A stretch of DNA of 64,000 bases from Lacisediminihabitans sp040549525 (GCF_040549525.1 NZ_JBEPTM010000005.1:1-64000), one strand, 5' to 3'; shown: positions 42,184-51,047, numbered from the stretch's first letter. The notes: a model not told the origin generated them from the letters alone. Numbers and translations are program-made.

Positions 42184-42185
42184 CC

Positions 42186-43463
42186 GTGGCCGATGAGCCA
42201 AGCTGGGACGAGATCTTCTCGTCGCAACCCCCGCCGAACGGAGCCGAGGTCCCCGCCGCCGCTCCGCGGAGCCGTCGGGAGGCCCGCGAACAGGCAGCGC
42301 CGCGTGGCCGCGCCACTCGGGAACCCGCTGCACGCCGTGACCGCTCCTCGCGAGGCGAGCCGGTCGACGAATACGGGCTCGCACCGCGCAAGAAACCTCG
42401 CCGCAGCCTCGCGTGGCTGTGGGTCCTGCTCTCGATCGTGGTCGTGCTCGGGGTCGTGACGACCGCCGTCTGGGTGAACTTCCAGCCGCAGATCCAGAAG
42501 GTACTCGGGATCGAACCGCCCATCGACTACACCGGTGGAGGCACCGGGAAGGTCGTCGTGACGATCGAGAACGGGCAGATCGGCGGGGATGTCGCGAAGA
42601 CTCTGGCCGCGAAGGGGGTCACGAAGACCTCGGCCGCGTTCTACAAACTGTTGCTCGTGCAGCAGCCTCCGGTGACCTTCGTCCCCGGCAGCTACCAGCT
42701 GAAGAGCCACATGAGCGCCAAGGCTGCACTCGCGGCGCTCGTGGATCCGGCCAATAAGGTCTCCACCCGTGTCTCCTTCCCCGAGGGCATCACCGTGAAG
42801 GGCGTCATCGCACGACTCGCGAACCTCAGCGAGAGCACCGGAGTCACCCAGGCCCAGCTGGAGGCCGCTGCCGCGGACTACACATCCTTCGGTCTGCCCG
42901 CTGCGGCTCCGAGCCTCGAGGGCTACCTCTTTCCGGCGACCTACGTCCTGGAGCCCGGACAGACGGCGCACCAGATCCTGCAGGTCTTCGTCACGGAGAT
43001 GTTCAAGCGATTGGATGCCGCCGGAGTGGCCCCGGCGGACCGACACCGCGTGCTCACCCTCGCGGCCCTCACCCAGAAGGAGGGTGGCCCCGTCGCCGAC
43101 TTCCCGAAGGTGGCGCAGGTGTGGGACAACCGCATCGCCAAGGGGATGAACCTGCAGTCGGACGCCACCGTGGCCTACGGGGCTGGGTCATCGAGCATCG
43201 AGACAACTGCCGCCCAGCGCGCCGATAAGAGCAACCCCTACAACACCTACGCCAACCCCGGACTGCCGATCGGCCCGATCTCCAACCCCGGCGATCAGGC
43301 GATCGATGCGACCCTGCACCCCACACCGGGTAGCTGGTTGTACTTCGTGGTTGTCAACTGCTCCACCGGGGAGACCGCCTTCTCCGACACCTTCGCCCAG
43401 CACCAGGCCGCGAACGCGCAGCTCGGTGCCTGGTTGAAGGCGAATCCGGGGGGCTGCAATTGA
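42186..43463 (+). CDS. mltG: Endolytic murein transglycosylase MltG
   Basis: The 425-aa protein has a long Arg/Ala/Pro-rich cytosolic N terminus (1-73), one membrane helix (about 75-97), a LysM-like region, and the YceG/MltG catalytic domain with FPEGITVKGVI, LEGYLFPATYVLEPG, ALTQKEGGP (catalytic Glu) and LQSDATVAYG, NPYNTYANPGLPIGPISNPG. It cuts nascent glycan strands during elongation. GTG 42186 starts it. aroE begins within its stop (TTGA). Confidence 0.93.
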   Translation: MADEPSWDEIFSSQPPPNGAEVPAAAPRSRREAREQAAPRGRATREPAARRDRSSRGEPVDEYGLAPRKKPRRSLAWLWVLLSIVVVLGVVTTAVWVNFQPQIQKVLGIEPPIDYTGGGTGKVVVTIENGQIGGDVAKTLAAKGVTKTSAAFYKLLLVQQPPVTFVPGSYQLKSHMSAKAALAALVDPANKVSTRVSFPEGITVKGVIARLANLSESTGVTQAQLEAAAADYTSFGLPAAAPSLEGYLFPATYVLEPGQTAHQILQVFVTEMFKRLDAAGVAPADRHRVLTLAALTQKEGGPVADFPKVAQVWDNRIAKGMNLQSDATVAYGAGSSSIETTAAQRADKSNPYNTYANPGLPIGPISNPGDQAIDATLHPTPGSWLYFVVVNCSTGETAFSDTFAQHQAANAQLGAWLKANPGGCN

Positions 43464-44296
43464 CGAGACTCGCTGTGCTGGGATCCCCGATCTCGCACTC
43501 CCAGTCACCGGCCCTGCACCGGGCCGCCTACGCGGTACTCGGGCTCGACTGGGAGTATGAGGCCATCGAGGTGACATCCGCCGGGCTCCCCGCCTTCATC
43601 GGAGCCTGCGGGGCCGACTGGCGCGGGCTGTCCCTCACCATGCCGCTCAAACGCGACGTGATGCCCCTGCTCACCGACGCCGACAGTTACGCCGAACTCA
43701 CCGGGGGAGCGAACACCGTGCTGTTCCGCGAAGGGGCGCACGGCCCGTCCATTCACGGATTCAACACCGACGTCTTCGGAATCCTCGAGGCCTTCCGGGA
43801 TGCCGGCGTTGCGCGTCTCACCAGCGTGCGGATGCTCGGTGCCGGCGCGACCGCGGCATCCGCCCTCGTCGCCGTTGCCCAGCTCGGCGCCCGACGGGTC
43901 GTCGTCTCCACCCGCTCGGCACCGAAGCTCATCGCGCTGTTCGACCTCGGTGAGGAGCTCGGGATCGATGTGCACGCCGCCCATCCCGACGGCATCGATG
44001 ACGGCATACGGCCGGATGCCGTGATCAGCACACTGCCCGGCGGCGCGGATCACGAATATCGCTTCGAGAGCTCCGTTCGGGCTTCCTCGGTGCTCTTCGA
44101 CGTGGCTTATGACCCATGGCCCTCGGCTCTCGCGGCGAGCTGGCTCGAGGCGGGCGGACGGGTGATCCCCGGGATCGAGATGCTCGTCAACCAGGCACTT
44201 CTTCAGGTGCGAATCTTCGTCGGCGGTGGGCCCGACCGCATCCTGCCCCGAGAGGCAGCGGTCCTTGCGGCGATGCGCGAGGCAGTCGGCGTCTGA
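43460..44296 (+). CDS. aroE: Shikimate dehydrogenase
   Basis: The 278-aa enzyme reduces 3-dehydroshikimate. The substrate motif SHSQSPALHRAAY, catalytic lysine in LSLTMPLKRDV, FNTDVFG aspartate and a nucleotide-binding MLGAGATAASAL loop are visible. The TTG start at 43460 overlaps the mltG TGA by 3 nt, which supports coupled translation. It opens the shikimate block. Confidence 0.93.
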   Translation: MTRLAVLGSPISHSQSPALHRAAYAVLGLDWEYEAIEVTSAGLPAFIGACGADWRGLSLTMPLKRDVMPLLTDADSYAELTGGANTVLFREGAHGPSIHGFNTDVFGILEAFRDAGVARLTSVRMLGAGATAASALVAVAQLGARRVVVSTRSAPKLIALFDLGEELGIDVHAAHPDGIDDGIRPDAVISTLPGGADHEYRFESSVRASSVLFDVAYDPWPSALAASWLEAGGRVIPGIEMLVNQALLQVRIFVGGGPDRILPREAAVLAAMREAVGV

Positions 44297-44331
44297 CCGG
44301 AACGCGGCCGAGCCTGTGGGAGGATTCTCCT

Positions 44332-45546
44332 ATGCTTCGATGGTTGACCGCAGGGGAATCGCACGGTCCCGAATTGATCGCGATCCTCGAGGGCCTGCCG
44401 GCCGGAGTGCCGGTCTCACTGGCGGCGATCCAGGAGGATCTGCACCGTCGCACGCTCGGCTATGGCCGGGGCGCCCGCCAGAAGTTCGAACAGGATGCGC
44501 TCACGATCAGTGGCGGCATCCGCTTCGGACTCTCGATGGGCAGCCCCGTCGCCCTGCGGATCGGCAACACGGAATGGCCACGCTGGGTCGATGTGATGAG
44601 CGCAGAGCCGGTGGACCTCGATTCGCTGCCGAAGGGCCGCGGGGCGCCGCTCACCCGTCCGAGGCCGGGACATGCCGACCTGGTCGGCATGCAGAAGTAC
44701 GGTTTCGACGAGTCGCGGAACGTGCTCGAACGGGCGAGTGCACGCGAGACCGCGGCACGGGTCGCGCTCGGTGCGGTCGCCAGGTCCTTTCTGGGCGAGC
44801 TCGGGATCCGACTCGTCTCCCACACCCTCTCGATCGGTGGGACGCGCGTTCCGGAGGGCTCCGCCCTTCCCGGATTCGCGGATGTCGCGGCCCTCGACGC
44901 GGATCCGCTGCGCTGCTTCGACCCGGAGACCTCCGTGCGGATGGTGGCTGAGGTCGATGCCGCGCACGAAGACGGCGACACTCTCGGCGGCGTGGTCGAG
45001 GTACTGGCCTACGGCCTGCCGCCGGGCCTCGGTTCCTACACGCACTGGGACCGTCGACTCGACTCCCAGCTGGCGGCGGCCCTCATGGGCATCCAGGCGA
45101 TAAAGGGCGTCGAACTGGGCGATGGCTTCCTCACGGCCGCGCGACGCGGCTCGGAGGCGCATGACGAGCTCTTCCAGACCGCGGACGGCATCAGTCGCTC
45201 CACCGACCGCGCCGGTGGCACGGAAGGGGGCATGAGCACGGGAACGGTGTTGCGGGTTCGCGCGGCAATGAAGCCGATCTCGACGGTGCCGCACGCTCTT
45301 CGAACCGTCGACATCGCCACCTCCGCCGCGGGGGAGGCACATCACCAGCGTTCGGACGTCTGCGCGGTTCCGGCCGCCGGCGTCGTCGCCGAGGCGATGG
45401 TCGCACTGGTGCTCGCCAACGCTGTACTCGAGAAGTTCGGCGGCGACTCCGTGGCCGAGACGAAACGCAACAGGGACGGCTACCTGGCGGCGATCCCGGC
45501 CAATCTCTCGACGACTCAGGAGTCGAACCTCCTCCTCGGCTCGTGA
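44332..45546 (+). CDS. aroC: Chorismate synthase
   Basis: The 404-aa flavin-dependent lyase makes chorismate. The signatures GESHGPELIAILEGLP, GYGRGARQKFEQD, TRPRPGHADLVGMQKY and ARETAARVALGAVAR are clear, as is the C-terminal RSDVCAVPAAGVVAEAM. ATG 44332 has GGGAGGA just upstream; an upstream in-frame extension overlapping aroE is rejected. aroK starts in its stop codon (GTGA). Confidence 0.96.
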   Translation: MLRWLTAGESHGPELIAILEGLPAGVPVSLAAIQEDLHRRTLGYGRGARQKFEQDALTISGGIRFGLSMGSPVALRIGNTEWPRWVDVMSAEPVDLDSLPKGRGAPLTRPRPGHADLVGMQKYGFDESRNVLERASARETAARVALGAVARSFLGELGIRLVSHTLSIGGTRVPEGSALPGFADVAALDADPLRCFDPETSVRMVAEVDAAHEDGDTLGGVVEVLAYGLPPGLGSYTHWDRRLDSQLAAALMGIQAIKGVELGDGFLTAARRGSEAHDELFQTADGISRSTDRAGGTEGGMSTGTVLRVRAAMKPISTVPHALRTVDIATSAAGEAHHQRSDVCAVPAAGVVAEAMVALVLANAVLEKFGGDSVAETKRNRDGYLAAIPANLSTTQESNLLLGS

Positions 45547-46091
45547 TCAACCGCACTCCCGAACCGGGCCGACCCTATCTCGTCTTGATCGGGCCACCGG
45601 CAGCGGGAAAGACGCGGCTCGGAAAGCGGATCGCACGCATCCTCGGGGCGCCCTTCGTCGACACCGACCGTCGCATCGTGGCGGGTCACGGCCCGATCGC
45701 CCAGATTTTCAGCGAACACGGCGAGAAGTACTACCGGGCGCTCGAGCGCGCCGAGGTGACGAAGGCGTTGGGGGAACGCGCGGTCGTCGCGCTCGGCGGC
45801 GGGGCGATCATCGACCCGGTGACCCAGCGCGATCTGCTCGCCCACCGCATCGCGCTCATCACGGTGAGTCCCGATGCGGTCGCGGCGCGCATCCTCGGCA
45901 CGGGTCGTCCGCTGATCAGCGGAATCGACACCTGGTCTGAGCTCGTCGCGTCCCGGCGCGAGATCTACGAACGCCTCGCGACGCGCACCTGGGACACCTC
46001 TGACCGCCCGATCGACCACATCGCGGCCGAGATCGCCACCTGGATCTCCGAGGAGACCCCCACCGACGTCGCAGAAGAGAAGGCACCATGA
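45543..46091 (+). CDS. aroK: Shikimate kinase
   Basis: The 182-aa kinase phosphorylates shikimate at O3. The P-loop is GPPAAGKTRLG; FVDTDRRIV supplies the substrate aspartate and VVALGGGAIID the glycine-rich motif. GTG 45543 overlaps aroC, and aroB overlaps its end (ATGA). The C-terminal stretch is longer than the minimal family by about 10 residues. Confidence 0.94.
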   Translation: MINRTPEPGRPYLVLIGPPAAGKTRLGKRIARILGAPFVDTDRRIVAGHGPIAQIFSEHGEKYYRALERAEVTKALGERAVVALGGGAIIDPVTQRDLLAHRIALITVSPDAVAARILGTGRPLISGIDTWSELVASRREIYERLATRTWDTSDRPIDHIAAEIATWISEETPTDVAEEKAP

Positions 46092-47161
46092 GCTCCACCA
46101 CCATCACCGTCCCCGGGGTCGACTCCTATGAGGTCACCGTCGGTCGCGACATCCTCTCCACCCTCCCGGCCCTGATCGGTCCGGACGCGCGCAAGGTGCT
46201 CATCGTGCATCCGGCCACCCTCGGTGCGCGGGCCGAGCGCCTGCGGGAGACGCTGAGTGCGGACTTCGAGGTTCTCCTCGCCGAGATTCCGGACGCCGAG
46301 ACGGGAAAGCGCGTGGAGGTCGCCGCATTCTGCTGGCAGGTGATGGGCCAGTCCGACTTCACCCGCACCGACGTCGTGATCGGTTTCGGCGGGGGAGCGG
46401 TCACCGACCTCGCCGGTTTCGTGGCCGCCACCTGGCTGCGCGGCATCCGCCTGATCAATGTGCCGACGACACTGCTCGGGATGGTGGATGCCTCGATCGG
46501 CGGCAAGACCGGGATCAACACCAACGAGGGGAAGAACCTCGTGGGGGCGTTCCACGCCCCGGCCGGAGTCGTCGTCGACCTCGACACCCTCGAGGGACTC
46601 AGCCAGATGGAGATCCTCGCCGGGTTCGGCGAGGTGGTCAAATGCGGTTTCATCGGTGAGCCGGAGATCCTCGACATCATCGAACGAGACGTGGATGTCG
46701 CCACGAACTCAGCCTCCGACGAGTTCCGTCGCATGGTGGAGCTGTCGATCGGACTCAAGGCGCGCGTGGTGGGGCATGACTTCAAGGAGAACGGGCTGCG
46801 CGAGATCCTCAATTACGGCCACACCCTCGGGCATGCCGTCGAGTACGCGGAACGGTTCCAGTGGCGCCACGGTGCGGCGGTCGCCATCGGCATGGTCTAC
46901 GCCGCGGAGCTGGCCCGGCTCACCGGACGACTGCCGGATGCCGTCGTCGACCGGCACCGCAGCATCCTCACGTCCCTCCAACTGCCGATCTCGTACCCCG
47001 CGGGACGCTGGCAGACGCTGCTCTCGGTGATGAAACGCGACAAAAAGGCTCGTGGATCGCTGTTGCGGTTCATCGTGCTCGATGACGTCGCCAAGCCGAC
47101 AGTTCTCACCGGTCCCGACGAGAGCCTGCTGTTCGCGGCCTACCAGGAGATCGGCTCGTAG
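46088..47161 (+). CDS. aroB: 3-dehydroquinate synthase
   Basis: The 357-aa NAD/Zn enzyme has IGFGGGAVTDLAGFVAATWLRG (quoted as GGGAVTDLAGFVAATWLRG) and SIGGKTGINTNEGKNLVGAF, plus the metal residues in GFGEVVKCGFI and NYGHTLGHAVE. It converts DAHP to dehydroquinate. It is last in the coupled aroE-aroC-aroK-aroB run. A dispersed palindromic repeat lies between it and the convergent SHOCT gene. Confidence 0.96.
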   Translation: MSSTTITVPGVDSYEVTVGRDILSTLPALIGPDARKVLIVHPATLGARAERLRETLSADFEVLLAEIPDAETGKRVEVAAFCWQVMGQSDFTRTDVVIGFGGGAVTDLAGFVAATWLRGIRLINVPTTLLGMVDASIGGKTGINTNEGKNLVGAFHAPAGVVVDLDTLEGLSQMEILAGFGEVVKCGFIGEPEILDIIERDVDVATNSASDEFRRMVELSIGLKARVVGHDFKENGLREILNYGHTLGHAVEYAERFQWRHGAAVAIGMVYAAELARLTGRLPDAVVDRHRSILTSLQLPISYPAGRWQTLLSVMKRDKKARGSLLRFIVLDDVAKPTVLTGPDESLLFAAYQEIGS

Positions 47162-47214
47162 CTCGGCTCGGGCGCGGCGCAGCGTGGTCTCCCGAACGCC
47201 GGGTCTCGCCAAAA

Positions 47215-47274
47215 CCGGGCGGTTTCGGACACTCCGGGCCAGCACGCCAGCCCGGAGTGTCCGTGACGGCCCGG
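47215..47274. repeat. 60-nt dispersed palindromic repeat, copy 2
   Basis: This is the partner of 23608-23667. It contains a perfect 13-bp stem (GGACACTCCGGGC with GCCCGGAGTGTCC) around a 10-nt loop and lies between the convergent aroB and SHOCT genes. Function as a two-way terminator is likely but unproven. Confidence 0.7.
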
Positions 47275-47290
47275 AACGGGGAGCGGACGC

Positions 47291-47599
47291 TCAACCGGCG
47301 AGCAACCGCGCGCGGGCCGCGGCATGCTCGTCTGAGGTGATCGTGCCTTTCGCGAGCAGCGCATCCAGTTCGAGCAGGCGGCTCTCGAGCGATTTCGCCG
47401 GCGTGAGCGCCTCACTGTCGAGCAGCTTCACGGCCAGGTCGGTCTGCAGGGTAAGCGGATCGTGCCCCGAATTTCGCACGCGAGCCGCATTGCGGATGGT
47501 CAGCGCGATGATGACCACGAAACCGACGATCACCACCGCAGTAACGAGCCCGAAGATGACTCCGAAAGAAGTCGAGAATCCGTCTGGTTCAAGTCCCAT
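47291..47599 (-). CDS. SHOCT-domain membrane protein
   Basis: The 102-aa protein has one membrane helix (about 11-37: FGVIFGLVTAVVIVGFVVII) and a C-terminal SHOCT motif (ELDALLAKGTITSDEHAAARARLL). SHOCT proteins have no established single function. ATG 47599 is chosen; the in-frame upstream reading runs through tandem repeats and is rejected. The upstream sequence is the 24-nt tandem repeat region. Confidence 0.85.
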   Translation of the reverse strand: MGLEPDGFSTSFGVIFGLVTAVVIVGFVVIIALTIRNAARVRNSGHDPLTLQTDLAVKLLDSEALTPAKSLESRLLELDALLAKGTITSDEHAAARARLLAG

Positions 47600-47726
47600 G
47601 GCTCCATTCTGTCGCGTGCGGCAGCGTCTGCCGGCGGATGCCCGGGAAGACGCGCCGTGGACGGCTCCCGACTCGCCGCAGTTCCCGGGGGATCTCCGCT
47701 GTGGGGCCCGCCCGGTCTGCGCCACC

Positions 47727-47882
47727 GCGACCGGCAGCGTGGTCGCCACCGCGGCTGGCACCGCGACCGGCCGCGTGGTCGCCACCGCGACCGGCCGCGC
47801 AGCCGCCACCGCGACCGGCCGCGCAGCCGCCACCGCGACCGGCCGCGCAGCCGGCATCGCGACCGAAGCCGCGGTCTGCGGC
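47727..47882 (+). repeat. 24-nt GC-rich tandem repeat array
   Basis: About six units of GCGACCGGCCGCGCAGCCGC-CACC (24 nt; hyphen inserted for reading) run from 47727 to 47882, with one half-unit at 47751-47762 and a degenerate last unit. There are no unique spacers, so it is not CRISPR. It lies in the 359-nt gap between the divergent SHOCT and aroQ genes and stays open in frame with both. Confidence 0.8.
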
Positions 47883-47945
47883 CCGACCGGATGACGACCG
47901 CCGGCCCGATCGCGCGGCCTGCCACGCGCACCAGACCCCGACCGC

Positions 47946-47951
47946 TAGGCT
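47946..47951 (+). promoter_or_regulatory. -10 hexamer of aroQ (leaderless)
   Basis: TAGGCT ends 7 nt before ATG 47959 with no Shine-Dalgarno between. This argues that aroQ translation starts there and not in the upstream repeat region. Confidence 0.45.
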
Positions 47952-47958
47952 CGACGCC

Positions 47959-48399
47959 ATGGTCAGCATCCTCGTTCTCAATGGCCCGAACCTCGGCCGG
48001 CTCGGAAGCCGCGAACCGGATGTCTACGGCAGCGGGACCCTCGAGGACCTCCGAATCGCGCTCGATCGGGAGGCCCCTCCCGGCCACGCGATCGACCTGC
48101 GGCAGACCAACGACGAGGCCGAACTGATCGGCTGGCTCTACGAGGCCGTGGACACCGCGAGCCCGGTCATCCTCAATCCGGCGGCCTTCACGCACTATTC
48201 CTACGCGCTGCGGGATGCCGCCGCGCTGGTGACCAAGGCCGGCCTGATCCTCGTGGAGGTGCACCTCTCCAACCCCCATGCCCGTGAGGAATTCCGCCAC
48301 ACCAGCGTGATCTCGGGGGTCGCGACGGGGGTGATCGCCGGATTCGGATTCGACTCCTACCTGCTCGCTCTCGACGCGATCAACCGCAAACTCGGCTAG
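47959..48399 (+). CDS. aroQ: 3-dehydroquinate dehydratase, type II
   Basis: The 146-aa enzyme has VLNGPNLGRLGSREPDVYG (catalytic Tyr at its end), RQTNDEAELIGWL, NPAAFTHYSYALRDA and VEVHLSNPHAREEFRHTS. It dehydrates dehydroquinate in the shikimate pathway, completing the aro set in this window apart from DAHP synthase and EPSP synthase. Length is exactly that of the family from ATG 47959. Confidence 0.95.
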   Translation: MVSILVLNGPNLGRLGSREPDVYGSGTLEDLRIALDREAPPGHAIDLRQTNDEAELIGWLYEAVDTASPVILNPAAFTHYSYALRDAAALVTKAGLILVEVHLSNPHAREEFRHTSVISGVATGVIAGFGFDSYLLALDAINRKLG

Positions 48400-48476
48400 A
48401 CGGTAGACTCACTAGCTGGTTTCCCCGCGCGTGAGCGCTGAATATTCTCATCTCCAGATCGAACGGATTTACAGTC

Positions 48477-49037
48477 ATGGCCTCAACCGCTGACATCAGG
48501 AACGGCGTCGTTCTCAACATGGACGGCCAGCTCTGGACCGTTATCGACTTCCAGCACGTGAAGCCGGGCAAGGGCGGCGCCTTCGTGCGCACCAAGGTCA
48601 AGAACGTCATGAGCGGCAAGGTCGTCGACCGCACGTTCAACGCGGGGGCGAAGATCGAGACCGAGACGGTCGACCGCTCCGAGTTCCAGTACCTGTACGC
48701 CGATGGCGAGAACTACGTCTTCATGGATGTCGGCAACTATGACCAGATCACCCTCACCGCCCCGCAGGTGGGGGATGCCGCCAACTTCATGCTCGAGAAC
48801 CAGAACGTGACCATCGCGCTGCACAACGGCGACCCGCTCTACGTCGAGCTGCCGGCATCCGTCACCCTCGAGATCACCTACACGGAGCCCGGCCTTCAGG
48901 GCGACCGCTCCACCGGTGGCACGAAGCCGGCGACCGTCGAGACCGGATACCAGATCCAGGTTCCGCTGTTCCTCGAGCAGGGCACGAAGGTCAAGGTCGA
49001 CACCCGCGACGGCAGCTACCTCGGTCGCGTCAACTAG
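48477..49037 (+). CDS. efp: Translation elongation factor P
   Basis: The 186-aa protein relieves ribosome stalling at polyproline. The loop PGKGGAFV carries Lys32, the position modified in other bacteria. OB-fold domains II and III and the C-terminal GTKVKVDTRDGSYLGRV are present. ATG 48477 starts it. A TAGACT (48404-48409) may be its -10. nusB begins on its last base. Confidence 0.96.
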   Translation: MASTADIRNGVVLNMDGQLWTVIDFQHVKPGKGGAFVRTKVKNVMSGKVVDRTFNAGAKIETETVDRSEFQYLYADGENYVFMDVGNYDQITLTAPQVGDAANFMLENQNVTIALHNGDPLYVELPASVTLEITYTEPGLQGDRSTGGTKPATVETGYQIQVPLFLEQGTKVKVDTRDGSYLGRVN

Positions 49038-49450
49038 TGGGAGCGCGAACCAAGGCGCGAAAGCGCGCGATCGACCTGTTGTACGGCGCCGACCTCCGCG
49101 AGATCTCACTGAATGCGGCGATCGCTCTCGAAGCGGACCGGGCGAAGAGCGAACCCGACCGCTGGAACTCCTGGGTCTACGCCCGCACCATCGTCGAGGG
49201 GATCGGCGAGCACGGCGACGAGATCGACGAGCTCATCGAGACCTACGCGCAGGGCTGGACCATCAACCGGATGCCCGTCACCGACCGCGCGATCGTGCGC
49301 ATCGGCATCTGGGAGCTGCTCTTCAACGACGAGATCCCCGACAGCGTGGCGATCTCCGAGGCCGTCGAGGCGGCGAAGTCCCTCAGCACCGAGGACTCCG
49401 CCGGCTTTGTGAACGGACTGCTGGGTCGCATCGCCCAAACCCGCGCCTGA
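49037..49450 (+). CDS. nusB: Transcription antitermination factor NusB
   Basis: The 137-aa helical protein joins NusE in rRNA antitermination. The N-terminal ARKRAIDLLYGADLREIS, central DRAIVRIGIWELLFNDEIPDSVAISEAVE (shown by DRAIVRIGIWELLF) and FVNGLLGRIA are typical. GTG 49037 overlaps the efp stop by one base, giving the usual efp-nusB pair. Confidence 0.93.
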   Translation: MGARTKARKRAIDLLYGADLREISLNAAIALEADRAKSEPDRWNSWVYARTIVEGIGEHGDEIDELIETYAQGWTINRMPVTDRAIVRIGIWELLFNDEIPDSVAISEAVEAAKSLSTEDSAGFVNGLLGRIAQTRA

Positions 49451-49499
49451 CCCGTGCCCGGCGCGACCCCACGGTTTCGCCGGCGATCGCGGCGCGCGG

Positions 49500-49505
49500 T
49501 ATAGT
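49500..49505 (+). promoter_or_regulatory. -10 element of the pyr operon
   Basis: TATAGT is preceded at an 18-nt spacing by TTCGCC, a weak -35. A start about 7 nt downstream gives a leader of about 50 nt that contains the PyrR site. Confidence 0.5.
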
Positions 49506-49526
49506 CGTCACCAATAGCCATCCTTA

Positions 49527-49550
49527 AATTCCGTCCAGAGAGGCGGGGAA
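49527..49550 (+). promoter_or_regulatory. PyrR-binding RNA hairpin in the pyr leader
   Basis: The core TCCAGAGAGGC (49534-49544) matches the PyrR-binding loop consensus UCCAGAGAGGCU. TTCC (49529-49532) pairs with GGAA (49547-49550), and CC pairs with GG inside. The hairpin runs into the Shine-Dalgarno GGAGG at 49551-49555, five bases before the pyrR start. This fits PyrR-UMP translational repression as described in Mycobacterium smegmatis. Confidence 0.75.
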
Positions 49551-49560
49551 GGAGGTCAGA

Positions 49561-50100
49561 TTGCCTGCACGCACTGTGCTGCAGCACGCTGACATCACCC
49601 GGGCGTTGACTCGGATCTCGCACGAGATCCTCGAGTCCAACCGGGGGCCGGACAACCTCGTCATCCTGGGCATCCCGACGCGTGGAGTGGTGCTCGCCAC
49701 CCGCATCGGCCGGCTCCTCGCCGAGATCTCCGGCACGCCGGTGCCGACCGGGGCGCTCGATGTCACCATGTTCCGCGACGATCTCGGTCGGAACCCCACC
49801 CGCGTTCCGTCGCCCACCCAGGTGCCCGCCGGCGGGATCGACGGAACGACGGTGGTGCTCATCGACGATGTGCTCTACTCCGGCCGCACGATCCGTGCCG
49901 CACTCGACGCCCTCGGCGGCATCGGAAGGCCGGCGATCGTGAGGCTCGCCACGCTCATCGACCGCGGTCATCGGGAGCTGCCGATCCGCCCCGACTTCGT
50001 GGGCAAGAACCTGCCGTCCTCCCAGAATGAGCGCATCAACGTGCATCTGCAGGAGATCGACGGTGACGAGTTCGTCTCCATTGAAGAGGCCACAGCGTGA
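49561..50100 (+). CDS. pyrR: Pyrimidine regulatory protein PyrR / uracil phosphoribosyltransferase
   Basis: The 179-aa phosphoribosyltransferase-fold regulator has the PRPP motif VVLIDDVLYSGRTIRAALD and the ILGIPTRGVVLA loop. It binds its own leader when UMP is present. TTG 49561 is preceded by GGAGGT. Its end overlaps pyrB by 4 nt (GTGA). Confidence 0.94.
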   Translation: MPARTVLQHADITRALTRISHEILESNRGPDNLVILGIPTRGVVLATRIGRLLAEISGTPVPTGALDVTMFRDDLGRNPTRVPSPTQVPAGGIDGTTVVLIDDVLYSGRTIRAALDALGGIGRPAIVRLATLIDRGHRELPIRPDFVGKNLPSSQNERINVHLQEIDGDEFVSIEEATA

Positions 50101-51047
50101 AGCATCTGCTGAGCACGCGCGACCTGTCCCGCGAGGAGGCGATCACCATCCTCGACGTTGCAGAGGACATGGCGGAGGTCGCGGACCGTGAGGTTCGCAA
50201 GTTGCCTGCCCTTCGCGGCAGGACTGTGGTGAACCTGTTCTTCGAGGACTCTACGCGCACCAGGATCTCGTTCGAGGCGGCGGCCAAGCGACTCTCCGCC
50301 GACGTGATCAACTTCAGCGCAAAGGGATCGAGCGTGTCGAAGGGGGAGAGCCTCAAGGACACGGCGCAGACTCTCGCCGCGATCGGAGCGGATGCCGTCG
50401 TCATCCGCCACGGGTCTTCCGGGGCCCCGCGGGTGCTCGCCGACTCCGGCTGGATCGACGCCCCGGTGATCAACGCCGGCGACGGCACCCACGAGCATCC
50501 GACCCAGGCGCTGCTCGATGCATTCACGATGCGCCGCCGACTCCACGGCGCCGGATCACGGGGGCGCGACCTCGACGGGGTCACCGTGACGATCGTCGGC
50601 GACATCCTCCACTCGCGGGTCGCACGCTCTAACGCCTGGCTGTTGACCGCCCTCGGGGCGAGCGTCACCTTCGTCGCGCCAGCCACCCTGCTGCCGATCG
50701 GGATCGAGAACTGGCCGGTCACGGTGCTCTACGACCTCGACCGGGCTCTGGCGCAACGCCCCGACGTGGTCATGATGCTGCGCATCCAGGGCGAGCGGAT
50801 GCACGCCGCCTACTTCCCGAGCGCGCGGGAGTATTCGCGCCTCTGGGGCCTCGACGACGCGCGGCTCGCCATGCTGGCCGCCGATACGATGGTGATGCAT
50901 CCCGGACCGATGAATCGAGGGCTGGAGATCTCGGCGGGCGCCGCCGACTCGCCGCGCTCCACCGTGCTCGAGCAGGTCGCCAACGGGGTGTCGATCCGGA
51001 TGGCCGTGCTCTATCTCACGCTCTCCGGCGAGGGAGGAAAGCAATGA
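50097..51047 (+). CDS. pyrB: Aspartate carbamoyltransferase catalytic subunit
   Basis: The 316-aa enzyme forms carbamoyl aspartate. FFEDSTRTRISFEAAAKRL (carbamoyl-phosphate site, 43-61), AKGSSVSKGESLKDT, IRHGSSGAP, HPTQALLDAFT and VMMLRIQGERM are present. There is no pyrI regulatory subunit gene, as expected in actinobacteria. GTG 50097; its end overlaps pyrC (ATGA). Confidence 0.96.
   Translation: MKHLLSTRDLSREEAITILDVAEDMAEVADREVRKLPALRGRTVVNLFFEDSTRTRISFEAAAKRLSADVINFSAKGSSVSKGESLKDTAQTLAAIGADAVVIRHGSSGAPRVLADSGWIDAPVINAGDGTHEHPTQALLDAFTMRRRLHGAGSRGRDLDGVTVTIVGDILHSRVARSNAWLLTALGASVTFVAPATLLPIGIENWPVTVLYDLDRALAQRPDVVMMLRIQGERMHAAYFPSAREYSRLWGLDDARLAMLAADTMVMHPGPMNRGLEISAGAADSPRSTVLEQVANGVSIRMAVLYLTLSGEGGKQ

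Noticed and set aside
47727..47882. Possible CRISPR array
   Set aside because: The units are adjacent 24-mers with no unique spacers, and there are no cas genes; it is a simple tandem repeat.
47638..47958. N-terminal Pro/Arg repeat extension of AroQ
   Set aside because: AroQ has its full family length from ATG 47959, and a -10 hexamer sits directly before that codon.
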